From Valencia hispanica (taxonomy: Eukaryota; Chordata; Actinopteri; Cyprinodontiformes; Valenciidae): 64,000 bases of DNA. Where the stretch lies: assembly GCA_963556495.2 (NCBI GenBank), contig OY747713.1:39475461-39539460 (forward strand), read 5' to 3'. The first letter of the stretch is position 1; each line of letters opens with the position of its first letter. Made by a program: the position numbers and the translations under genes. The notes below the pieces were generated by a model. It saw only the letters and a program-made list of their open reading frames with translations, had not been told where the DNA came from and searched no databases. Below are positions 44,861 to 54,917 of this stretch, piece after piece.

Positions 44861-45529
44861 GAAAATAAGGGCCTGCCCACTCCCCAAGCATGAAGGAGGC
44901 TTGGGTTTCAGGGCCCTTCCTGGGCTGGCAGACGGAGAGCGGAACCCCATGACTAAGGTAGGAGCACCGGGGTGATAAATAATGGGGAAAAAACTGTGGG
45001 ATAAAGAAAAAAAAAGAATTGATGCTGGTTTGAAGGCAAAAGGCAGTCGCCCCACATATTAATTTGATTTAGATTGTTTTAACATTTGTTTAACTTTTCA
45101 TTTAGTAAATTGATAAAACATATTTCTGAAAGAATTGTTTACAGCATTTTTTTTTTTTTACCTGCCTAAAACTTTTCCACAGTAATGTATTCCAGGGGAT
45201 GGTTTTTGTAGCAAATCTTACAACTAAATATTTCAGATCAAACATTTCAATATCAGAAAGAGAAACTTTGTTTAAACAAAATGTTCTCAAATGATGATGG
45301 GGGGGGCTTTTTAGTTTGCCCCAACTAGTTGTGTCGCCACAGCCATGTTTCGCTGCATGGATGGTATGTTCTGGGTGTTGTAGTTTTCCACCATAGTTTT
45401 GCAAGGTCAAATTGTCTCAAGTCTCCAGAGCACCTCAGCTCACATGTCTACCATGTCCCCTATACTGCTTGTAGGAATCTAGATCTTTAATTTTCCTGTT
45501 TTCTTTTAGTAGTTGCTTTTTTCTCATGT
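44861..45529. other. No gene or named element seen
   Basis: A poly-T run near 45149-45159. No coding signal. Confidence 0.35.
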
Positions 45530-46015
45530 AAATATCAGATTTAGGTTAGCCGTCTTAGCAACCTAGCAACCCCTGTCCAGCTCGTCAGTTTAGTTGGACA
45601 GCCATGTACTGGTTTGTAGTCGTGCCGTACCATTTCCATTTGGAGGTGACGAATTGAAAAGAGCTCTGTGAGACATTCAAAGTTAGGAATATTGTTTTAT
45701 AATCCAACATGGTTTTAAACGTCCCAACCGTCCCTCTGCTGTGTTCCTTGGTCTTCGTTCTGTTTCTCCGAAGCCTTAACAAGACACTTTACACAGACTC
45801 CTAAAGGCTATTTAAGACCATTTTTATTTAGGTATATCATAGTAAAAGGGGCCAAAACACAGACCACACTTGAGTTATATTTGTAAAACATTTATTTTCC
45901 ACTTCATACTCATTCTGTGTTTATCACAAATAAAGAAATTTGTAGTTAGAATGTGACATGTAAAAAAACAAACAAAAACAACAGGGAATATGAATACTTT
46001 GGTATGGTGCAATAC
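45530..46015 (-). mobile_element. Tc1-like relic
   Basis: AGTTTAGTTGGACAGCCATG, GAGCTCTGTGAGACATTCAA and TGTTCCTTGGTCTTCGTTCT are reversed Tc1 transposase text. The end near 45985-46015 (GGAATATGAATACTTTGGTA) is a Tc1-type terminus. Confidence 0.65.
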
Positions 46016-48399
46016 GGACTAGTTTTGGAGCTTGTTGCACATTAATACATAGAAATAAAGCTTTGTCAGTCTTTACAATACTTTTGTTTATTAAAATTCT
46101 GAAATCATCACACCCCTGACCTCCACCTTGCAACTTAAGAGACAAGTTATGAGTTTTTTTTTTTTAGGTTTTACACATCCGGTGTAAACAGCAGAGCACA
46201 GACGCAGTATTTATTAGTCGAACCCATCCATATAAATCTTCGGAGCTTTTCCTGCAGTCCCCCTGGACCATCAAGGACACCATGCATGGGACGAGCATAC
46301 ATTAAGTCCCCTAGATTACAGCCCATCCTGATGCGTCTGGAAGAGAAGCTTCAGTGTCACCTTTTTTTCCCTTCTTTTTAACAGGCATCAGCGTGTGATG
46401 TTCTTCTGATGGTGTGAATCCGTCAAGGCCAGAGGAAGCAATCCAGCTGTCCCCTGCACCCCTCCGTCCGCCTCTACTGCACACTCAGCATTTTAACACA
46501 TCCCCCCCACCCCACTCCACAAGGCGAGACAGGCTGGCTCCAAATCTCTCGCCGCGCTCTATTCCGGCATTACGCGGAGGCACCGCGGCAGACTGGACAG
46601 ACGTGGGCAGGAACGGCTGGGCGTTGCCGATGGCTACCGGCGAGAGGAAACATCAAGAATGATGGATTTGCGGCTCGCTCGTATTCAAGTCTACCTTTAT
46701 TGATCAGCGCACAGCAACGTTTACTTTCCTCTCCGCCCTTACGCTTTCTGACAGTTCATCGATTCCCAACGAGACTGCTTCCACACCATCACTTATCTAC
46801 CATTAGATTATAGGAGACGCAGGAATCATTACTTGAGACATAATAGCACATAAAGACTGAAAAATGGTCTGTTTTGGATATGGCCCGTTGACATTTCATC
46901 TCCTGTGATGGTTTCACTCCTGATATCTAATGTTCTATCCTATAAGCAGCAGGCTTTTCCAATAAGCCAAATGGAGCTAATGCTGCCTCTGACCAGTGGA
47001 TCGGCACCGGGAAATCTGTTTTTAATACAGGAAAGTAGAGTTTTGACCTCTGGCTGTAACTCTGCACCACAGGTTGCTGTAATATCATCAGTGATAATGG
47101 CTGAAAGTGGCAGAGTGGGGGGGAATCAACAGAAGCATGATGGATGGATGGATGAATGAATGAGTGGATGGATGGATGTTGGTAACGTCTCTCTTCACAC
47201 TGTCCTTTTCTCTCGTGCTGCTCGGCTTGGCTCCATCTCTCCAAATTATAATACTTGGATGTGAAACTGCTGAGAACAGGACAGCGTTGCGATATGAAAG
47301 GGTTTCGCATTTGCAGGCAGGGTACATAAGAGCGCCTGCCAATGTGCTTCTGCGTTAGCGCCGGACAGCCTCGAGGCCGGAGCGAGCGGAGCAGTTCTAT
47401 GGAGCTGCCGTGAACTCAAGATCTGAACTCTCCTGGACCGCAGAGTTTAAGTTCCTGCAATGATGAGGCGTGAAATTTAAAACGTATCCCCTAAAAGATA
47501 GATTTAAGTTTCACGTGCATATGACCCTACCCGCTGTAAAAGGCACGCCTCACTCGAAGCCAAAAGAAACTGTTTCAGGTCGGATTCGAGGGGTTCATGA
47601 AAATTGAAAACAATTTCACAGTGTTCTATAAAAGGAGCACTCATTTTATGGTACATTAGGCAGCTAGCTTTCCAGTTGACTGTAGAGGGGGGATCTGGTC
47701 TGCAGAGAGAATGTGTACGGAAGTATTCAAAAGTCTTCCAAGATAAGAAAATAATTACAGCATGGCATTTCACCAGTACGATTCAACAGTTCACATAAGG
47801 TGAGAATTCCTCGCGTCTCCCAGGAAAAGCTCCTGCTTCAGGTCCTGTTTGGCCCCGAATCAGCTGCCTCCCTCACTGCCTCCCCCACCTCCCCCAAGAA
47901 GGAACACAACCGGTTTACGCCACTCTTTCCTCCCCAACGGGATGCCCCGGAGAGTTTCATCTGACCACCTTCTTCACGGCGAGCTGCTTCAGTTTCTCTG
48001 CAGAGAGAAAAAGAAAAAAACACGGGAGATTTAGAGATAGGAGGTACAAATCGCCCAAAAAAAAAAAAAGACATTCATAAGCTGCATTAATTAAAAGGTC
48101 TTTTTGCTGCCAAGCTGCACCGTGTTTGTACAGTAGCTAAGCAACATTTTTCAACCAGGCAGGTTTGGTAATTCGGAAAAACTTAATTACTCTTTCAATT
48201 ACCAGCAAATGTGTTCATGATCCTTGGCTTCTGAGCAGCAGAAAGGCGACAAAGCGAGAGACGGCAAAATGCCAGACATCGTTTACTAACCAAGGTTACT
48301 GTGAAGTCTGGACTTTTGAATATCGATGCAATATTGTGACAAAATATCACGATATATCTGAGTACTGATATTTTTTTATATCCCTATTAAACTGTGTAT
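46016..48399. other. Low-repeat stretch without a confident gene
   Basis: It has mixed and locally higher GC (46400-46650, 47340-47460) and a GGAT-type repeat at 47139-47178. A splice-acceptor-like site with a short open tail lies on the minus strand near 47997-47957. 48070-48240 is repeat-poor with several TTAATTA-like words. Confidence 0.4.
47139..47178 (+). repeat. (GGAT)n-type tetranucleotide repeat
   Basis: Read directly as GATGGATGGATGGATGAATG and onward. Confidence 0.85.
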
Positions 48400-48730
48400 C
48401 AAGGTCATTTTGTTATTCAAATTAGTTGAAAAAGTTTTCCACCTAAGGAAACCCAGCAGATTGCATCGAGTCATTGACTTGCAGCGTTCACGCCTCCCGG
48501 ACAAACATGTAGCGACTGGAGAAGAAGAAGAAAAAAAAAAAAAAAAACTCTCCTTTAACGGAGGAACCTGAACCTGGCTCAGTGTGAACGGCCTTCTGGG
48601 GGTTTAGAGGACCGAGCACATACATACACAACAGAAACAGAAGCACTGATCCAGGAATACTTTCTATGTTAGAGAAAAACAGGAGGTTAATGGAAGCCTG
48701 GTTAATTAATAACCAGCCTCTCCAAGCGTT
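48400..48730 (-). mobile_element. LINE 3' untranslated fragment (minus)
   Basis: AAACATGTAGCGACTGGAG, ACTCTCCTTTAACGGAGG and GAACCTGGCTCAGTGTGAAC parallel 40670-40740. An A-run of about 18 lies near 48530. Confidence 0.65.
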
Positions 48731-48963
48731 CCTCCTGCATGTTTACCAACCATCACTAGCCGCAGCGACCACTCGTCTTTTCTTCAGTGTCTGAGCCAAA
48801 TGATTGCCAGATGGTATTTCAACATTTTAACTTCTCTTCCAAGTAGCCAAGTGGTCAGCATTCAACAACATGCTGGAAACAAACCGCAGACACACTCATG
48901 TTCTCTGACGAAGGTGGAGCTAGCTATGTTACTGTAGTGAGTCTAACATTAAAGGAATACAAG

Positions 48964-49658
48964 TAGGCATGGGCTGGTATGAGATTCTGACGGTATGATA
49001 ACCGTAGGCAAAAATATCACGGTTTCACGGTATTATGATTACAGCTCTAAAATGTGTATTTTGAATGTCTTTTTTTTTTAAGGAAAAAACTTTTTACTGA
49101 TGCAGATATGGTAACTAACTTGCATGCTAAGATAAATCATCATTAGCATGCTAGTTACCATACTATCTGCCTCAGTAAAAAAAAAAGTTACTAAGGATAG
49201 AGATGAAGAAAAGATGATATGGTAGTTACCATATCTGCCAAGGTAACAAGCTCATTTCAATAATGTCAGTCGCTAATACGCTCGTTCATTCCAAGACAGC
49301 ATTAACTTTACCGTGAATCTAGCATACAACGATGGCTGGTGCTCCCGAACATGCGCTATCATTTTTGATGTATTGCCTCCTCGGGCTGCCACTGTTCTCA
49401 AGCACGTTTTGCAGGTCGGGCGACCTTCTTCACCCAAGCCGTGAACATCTGGGAATACTTTGACTACCGTAAAAAGCCAAACAGCCGACTTACCACAGTC
49501 TATAAGCGGACCAAAACTTCTGGGGGCTTGCCTCCATCAGCAATCACACAGCCTGGAGCGCTGGCCGTTTGTCACTTACAACAAACGCAGTTGTTTGCGG
49601 GGGGGGGGACGTTTTCATACCGCGGTATACCTTGAAACCGGTAACCGGCCCATGCCTA
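48964..49658. mobile_element. Non-autonomous hAT transposon with 8-bp target duplication
   Basis: The flanks are AATACAAG (48956-48963) and AATACAGG (49659-49666). The ends are TAGGCATGGGCTGGTATGAG and, reversed, TAGGCATGGGCCGGTTACCG. The interior near 49440-49475 reads VNIWEYFDYRKK in plus frame, like the start of a BED finger. It also has a local foldback around 49100-49250 (TGCATGCTAAGAT / ATTAGCATGC). The transposase is gone. Confidence 0.85.
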
Positions 49659-49666
49659 AATACAGG

Positions 49667-50367
49667 TAGATAAGTGAGATTGAGGCTTTCTTTTCTTTCA
49701 GGCATTCAATATAAAGCTGTCTCATCTTCACCGTGCGTTCAAAGCTCTAAATGGACATCATGAGAAATCCCATCCTGCTTCTGCTTATTCTATTTCTGGA
49801 CTCAGGGTCCCCATTCCTCTGTTTTCCTTGTGTCAGCGAGCCTCAGGTTCCCATTCCCCTCATTAGTCACTTCCCCTCAAACCACAGTGACACTGGCATA
49901 ATGCTCCCCCCACCTTGCTCAGGCTTGCTTGGGTAGGGGGTGGGGGCGGAGGCAGTTCAACACCAATTCACAGACACTGTCAAAACCAACGCCACTTCCA
50001 GAAAGCTTGGCAATCATGGGAATCAGCCAAGCTTTGAAACGCAGTGAATATTGGAGATGTGGAATAATGGTCGACTGGCTGAGGAGCCCGCAGGCATCGG
50101 GAACACACTTTATTCCACACACATGTCTTTAGGGAACATGGAGACGTTAAAGGACTGTACTAGTAGTTTTGAATAATTTAAACCCTCAAATTTATATGAT
50201 TATACATTAAAGCTTAAGATGACCAAAAGAAATTAGGCTTTTGAATCCACAAAGGCATAAAAAAAATTTAGTCGCTATAAAAACCCATAATACAAAGCTA
50301 ATTACTTCCACAGAATAATTAGTAGATATGACTGATTAGAGAATGTTTAAACTTTTTACATAACCTA
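49667..50367. other. No gene or named element seen
   Basis: Balanced composition to about 50150, then AT-rich. Frames of about 60-67 codons are on both strands without a domain. Confidence 0.35.
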
Positions 50368-51200
50368 CAGTGGCTTACAGAAGTATTAATACCCTTTCGA
50401 TTTTTCACATTTCAACCACAAACTAATTCATTTTGATGGCATTTTAAGAGAAACCAACAAAAAGTGCAGAAATATGAGTGGAAGCAAAATGCATGGTTTT
50501 TTATTTTCTCTCTCTCAAAACTATCTGAAAAGTGTGCCGTCCACTCGTATCTGGCTCATTCCAGTTTGGAATTTTCCCCATTCCTCCTTGTAGACGTTTA
50601 AGCACCGATGGGTTTCAGCTTCGAGTGGATTTAGGTTTAGATTTCCAACAGAAATTTGCTCTGATCTCTACCGCTCACTTAAAGCTACGACTCTCTGGGG
50701 TCGTCATAAAAGGTGAAGTCTTGGGAAGCCTCTAACTCTGTGGTGTGCACAAAAAATAAAAATCAGTTCTCGAGGGCCCTGGTTTGTCGTGCATGTTTTA
50801 CTTCCTTCCCTGGCCCAACGCACCTGAATCAAATGATGGTTCATTAGCAGCCCTCTGCAGAACTTTATGACAAGACGAGGACGTGGTTGGACCATTTGAA
50901 ACAGCTGTGTTGGAGCAGAGAGACGTCTAAAACCGGCCCCTGAGGACTGGAGCATAACACTCATGCCCCATCTAGGTTTCCTCCAGAATTGTCTCAAGTC
51001 TGTCTTCCCAATTAACTCGGACCAGTTTCCAGCAAGATGTCACAATTAATGGTGACAATTTCAGATTCTTTTTGGTAACTTGGGGGAGGGGGGGCATGCA
51101 TAATTTCCCTACTGCACATACATTTGTGCATAAAATCCCAATAAATAGAGGTTTGTGGTTGTAGAGTGACAAAATGAGAAATATGTGAATTCTTTTGCAT
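50368..51200. mobile_element. Tc1-like relic containing a foldback MITE
   Basis: The left end after TA is CAGTGGCTTACAGAAGTATT. The right part near 51125-51200 (AAAATCCCAATAAATAGAGG, TTTGTGGTTGTAGAGTGACA) is matching terminal text. 50764-50952 is a separate palindromic insertion. Confidence 0.65.
50764..50952. mobile_element. Foldback MITE
   Basis: The left arm (CTCGAGGGCCCTGG, TGGCCCAACGCACCTGAATC) and the reversed right arm (CTCAGGGGCCGG, TGCTCCAACACAGCTGTTTC) pair imperfectly over about 80 bp. This family is abundant in fish. Confidence 0.7.
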
Positions 51201-51261
51201 AGCAGTCAGTTTCTACCGGTGGGAAAGACGTGGGTAAATATGCAATCATATGCTAAAACTT

Positions 51262-52525
51262 AGGATAGGGACGTCCAAAATGCCATTTGTGGCCCTCCAA
51301 CTTTGTGGAAATCTTCTTAAAATAAGGAGATGTATATTAGGTACAGAGGTCACACTACAATTTTTTGTTGTGGGTCATTTTGAATGGATAAAAAAAAACA
51401 AATCTGGTCAGTTTATTTTTACCTGTTAATTTTAAAATGATAATCACATATTCATTTTAATTCACATTCAGTCCGAACAAACTGACTAAGAATCCACATC
51501 GTGCCATTAAAACATCGAGCAGATTAATAGGCAACATGTATTAATTCTGAACATTTCACCTACTCTGGCCTGAATGCTCCGCATGGAGCTGAACTTCGCT
51601 CCTGCTTGTCAGTAATGGAGGCTGAATACACGCCCTGCTGACACACTGGAGATGGAAATTACAAGCACCACTTCAGCCAAATCAAGGAACACTTCTCTAA
51701 TCGAAGTGATCAGAATATGACAAGACTCTCTCACCGGGAGGAAATCCTGCAGCATACGCTCTTTTTTTTTTTTTATCAGTGGTTAAGATGTAGCGATCGA
51801 TCTGAGTACAGTCCAGTCACAGATGCTCTCAATGCTTCCCGTCAGCTCCCGGATACCGCGAGTACAGTCCCAGGTCTGAGATGATGCTCAGACACTCATG
51901 GGAATTTTATTTTTATTTAGTTACATAAACTGTATACGTAAAATTGGAAATGCCCGTGCGTCTGCACCAAGTGGTCAGAGGTGTGAATTGAAAGCAGTCA
52001 AAAAGGTCTTCAGAATAAAAATGTAAAAAAACGGAAAATGTTCAGTCAACACGACCCCTGATTAGGTACAAAAAATTTACAAAAATAAAACCACCAAGTT
52101 TCTGCATCCATCTTAATTTCAACCTTCCAGCTACTTTAACTCAAAAGCACACTCTAGTGCCCCCCCATTGATAAATACAACAGGTTATCCTGCAAAGAAA
52201 AGAGTGACCAATGTCCCATTGTTTATGTTCACTAAAACAGAAAAAAACCCAGTCAAGAAAAGAAAAGCAAGAACTTCCAAACTGTAGGCCAGTCTTTTAA
52301 TAATGCAGTTGTGCAGGACCTTTTTTATGTTTTGTTATGATTTACAGATCCCTTTTCTACAAGAGATCTGACTATGTTGTTCTTTTCAATAAAATCTTCC
52401 ATCTTTAGGTCATTATTGAGCAGATAAATGTACACATTTTAATAAATAAAAATCACCACTAGGTGCTTTCATCTGGAAGATTTTGGCCCTGGTGGCAAAA
52501 AAGTTTGGACACCACGACTTCTAGG
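51262..52525. mobile_element. hAT (Charlie-like) relic, tentative
   Basis: The left text GGACGTCCAAAATGCCATTT followed by GTGGCCCTCCAAC and the right text, reversed, GGTGTCCAAACTTTTTTGCC with AGGGCCAAAATC form a plausible Charlie-type inverted end. The interior contains repeat X (51347-51720). The target duplication is not clear. Confidence 0.45.
51347..51720 (+). repeat. Unnamed interspersed repeat X, copy 4
   Basis: It shares the order TTGTTGTGGGTCATTTTGA, TTTCACCTACTCTGGCCTGA and TTACAAGCACCACTTCAGCC with 22465-22920. Confidence 0.5.
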
Positions 52526-52565
52526 ATAAGCCTGTTTAATAGACGGCATGTGGCGGCAGACTAAC

Positions 52566-52628
52566 CTGAGGGCCCTATGGTCTCCAGCAGACTCTTTCTC
52601 TGGATGCTCAGTGAACCAGTAGCTGTGC
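52566..52628 (-). other. Exon-like segment of 63 bp, unassigned
   Basis: The minus strand has a possible branch site (ACTGATTAG), a pyrimidine tract (TTTGTCCTTCCTTCAG), 63 bp, then CCCTCAG|GTTAGT. Two frames are open; one reads TATGSLSIQRKSLLETIGPS. It lies about 1 kb beyond the predicted end of khdrbs1 on the same strand. I do not recognise the protein. It could be an alternative distal exon, part of a neighbouring gene or a chance match. Confidence 0.35.
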
Positions 52629-53607
52629 CTGAAGGAAGGACAAAGCGCTAATCAGTACCTCGTCTAAAAACACTGGGAGAAACTTGAAACACATCATGCA
52701 ATGTCTACAAGAAATAAAACCATGCAAATCACTTTTTTTTTTGTTAACTCTACAGGTGGAACAGTTTTAAATCCTACAGTAAACAACATTTTCCACAGCA
52801 AAGAAAAAGTAACGGCAGAGGATATGGACACAGATTTGGCTCTGTTCATTTGAACACTACCCTGACATATTTTGATAGAAAAAAACAACAAAAAAAGCAG
52901 TTATTTTGGTACATAAAATGCACTAGTGAATGATGTTGGAAGTTACTTTTTTTTCCCCCCCTTTACTTTTGAACTGAATCTTTTTTTTTGTAAGAATATA
53001 TTTTAAAAGAAAGTGTTTGGATTTACCAGCAGGTTTACGTCAAAGGATAAACACACTAAGAAATTAGACATTTAGGGTTAGGTTACCTTTACAGTGGAGT
53101 TGTCTAGGTTATAAGCATCCTCTCCATTGCACTGCCATTACTCTCTACTAAAGTAGCCATCGCGCCAGCATCATTCAAGACAATGAGGCCTTAGACCTGA
53201 ATGGTGGTTTGAATTCAGTTAATTTTCAGCTGCTATGAAAGCAATTCTCATTGACGATTACGACCACAGGTATAAGGATTGAAAAAGTCTTATACATACC
53301 CAGGCATTCAATGCTTTAGAACTCTATACACATTAGGAAGCTATCCAGGTTATTTTAGAGGTCTTACCTCTGGCTCCTTTTTAAAAAGTATAGAAAGAGA
53401 GAGAGAGAATAAGTTGTGCTCTTTTGATAATCAGTCAAGACATCATTTAGTACGGTTAAAGTCTTCAGACGTCAATACATTCATTTAGATTTAAAAAGCG
53501 CTTTTGGATGAGAAACAAAAGGAAAACACCTACATCTGACTGGTGTTTAAAACAAGGCCATTTCAGAGTTTTAACAGGACAGGAAACAAATGAAGCCAGT
53601 TAAGATT
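52629..53607. other. Unassigned stretch between the exon-like segment and the khdrbs1 3' end
   Basis: AT-rich with T-runs near 52733-52741 and 52981-52990. No repeat or coding domain is recognised. Confidence 0.4.
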
Positions 53608-54810
53608 TCATAAAAAACAAACTAAGCTTTATTGACAAACTGCTGCAAAACATCTTTTGGACAGATTTTGTAACCTATTTAGCCAAGCTTACACATGGAG
53701 CATAATGCATTTTATGGAGAGGGTACAGATATTACTGGCAGAGTAAGTACAATTAGGATATTTTAAAATATGTACAAGAGTTCAGATTGAGCTGCAGGAT
53801 CCCTTCTCTACAGTAAGAGAAGACCCATGTGGAGATTTTTGTCCCAATCCTTCTTTCTTTTTTTTGATTTTGTGCATGCAGTTTGTATAGAGTCAAATCA
53901 CAATGAAGACCTGAACTGTACTTAAATTACCAAGCGGCCATTTTACCGGCCAGATTCTCATTAAAAACAGTTATTTTGTTATTTTTCTTTTTTAGGAGAT
54001 TTTAAAACAAATTAGGATATGAGGACAGTCCATCTCAACAGTGTCTATTAGGGCTATATTTCAAAACTCTACGCACAATAACAAATATTGCTGCCTAAGG
54101 CTAATTGGACAATTGTTTTAGAACTATTTAAAAACAAACAATTATAGAGAATGAATTGCACTGATTCCATTAACTTTGCTTTAGCCTTAATCTTAATTTA
54201 GGATTTTTGGTTTTGGTTTAGATATTACAGGATTAATAAAAAGGTTAAAAAGGTCATTTAATAGGCTATATTAACAGAATTTTGAAATGTAGCCTAAGTG
54301 GGAATCTGCAACTGACCATTAACAGGTTCTTTATATTTAAAACAATTAAAATTGATTCTTTTGACAATTAGTTCTTGAGCCACTAATTCTAGAAATAACT
54401 ATTCTCAAACATTAAGAAAAAAAACACAATGCAAAAAAGCCAAAGATGGATAAGAATGGTAAGAGAAAAATATACAGCAGGAACCAAAAAAATTAAAATA
54501 ATCAATATGGAAACTTGAAAGGGTGCCCACGAAACCTCTCTGACCAATAGAAAAGCCACTTTGGTTGGCTGGATAGACTGCTGAACAGGAAGTATGACAA
54601 AAGGGTGGGAGAGGGAGCGTTTGTGGTCGAATCTGAAAAACCAGTTCCAATTTCCAGTTCCCAATTTGCTCTGTCAAGTAGAAGTCCAGTGAAGGAAAAA
54701 GAGCAAACCAAAGACAAAACGGACAATTACTTTTGTCAGGCTTCTTAAAGCGAGAGCTGCCGTGGTAGACAGGCGGTTTTCGGGGCAACACTAAGGGTGG
54801 AGGGTCCGCT
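53608..54810 (-). other. khdrbs1: khdrbs1 3' UTR (predicted extent)
   Basis: This AT-rich stretch without recognisable transposons follows the stop codon. The first canonical minus-strand AATAAA is at 53628-53633. A T/GT-rich stretch follows at the lower coordinates expected for a downstream element, so cleavage near 53608-53615 is likely. A weaker ATTAAA at about 54264-54269 could give a shorter form. The extent is inferred, not observed. Confidence 0.6.
53628..53633 (-). terminator. khdrbs1 polyadenylation signal AATAAA
   Basis: The plus strand reads TTTATT, which is AATAAA on the gene strand. It is about 1.18 kb after the stop codon and is followed by T/GT-rich sequence. Confidence 0.55.
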
Positions 54811-54917
54811 TCAGTACTGTCGGTATGGGTGCTCCCGGTAAGCCGTGCTGCCACCTCTGGTGGGGGGAGGGGCTTTCCCTGGAGCTGTCCGCTGGGTGCC
54901 GTTCCAGTCATCTTGGG
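54811..54917 (-). CDS. khdrbs1: khdrbs1 terminal coding exon with the nuclear localisation tail
   Basis: The acceptor is GTCCTCCCCAG. The exon encodes QDDWNGT, a proline-rich linker and AYREHPYRQY, then TGA at 54813-54811. The QDDWNG and YREHPY blocks are hallmarks of the Sam68 C-terminus, whose final residues act as the nuclear localisation signal. Confidence 0.94.

Noticed and set aside
46414..46662. 82-codon proline/arginine-rich frame
   Set aside because: GC-rich DNA gives such frames by chance. No domain and no splice or polyadenylation context.
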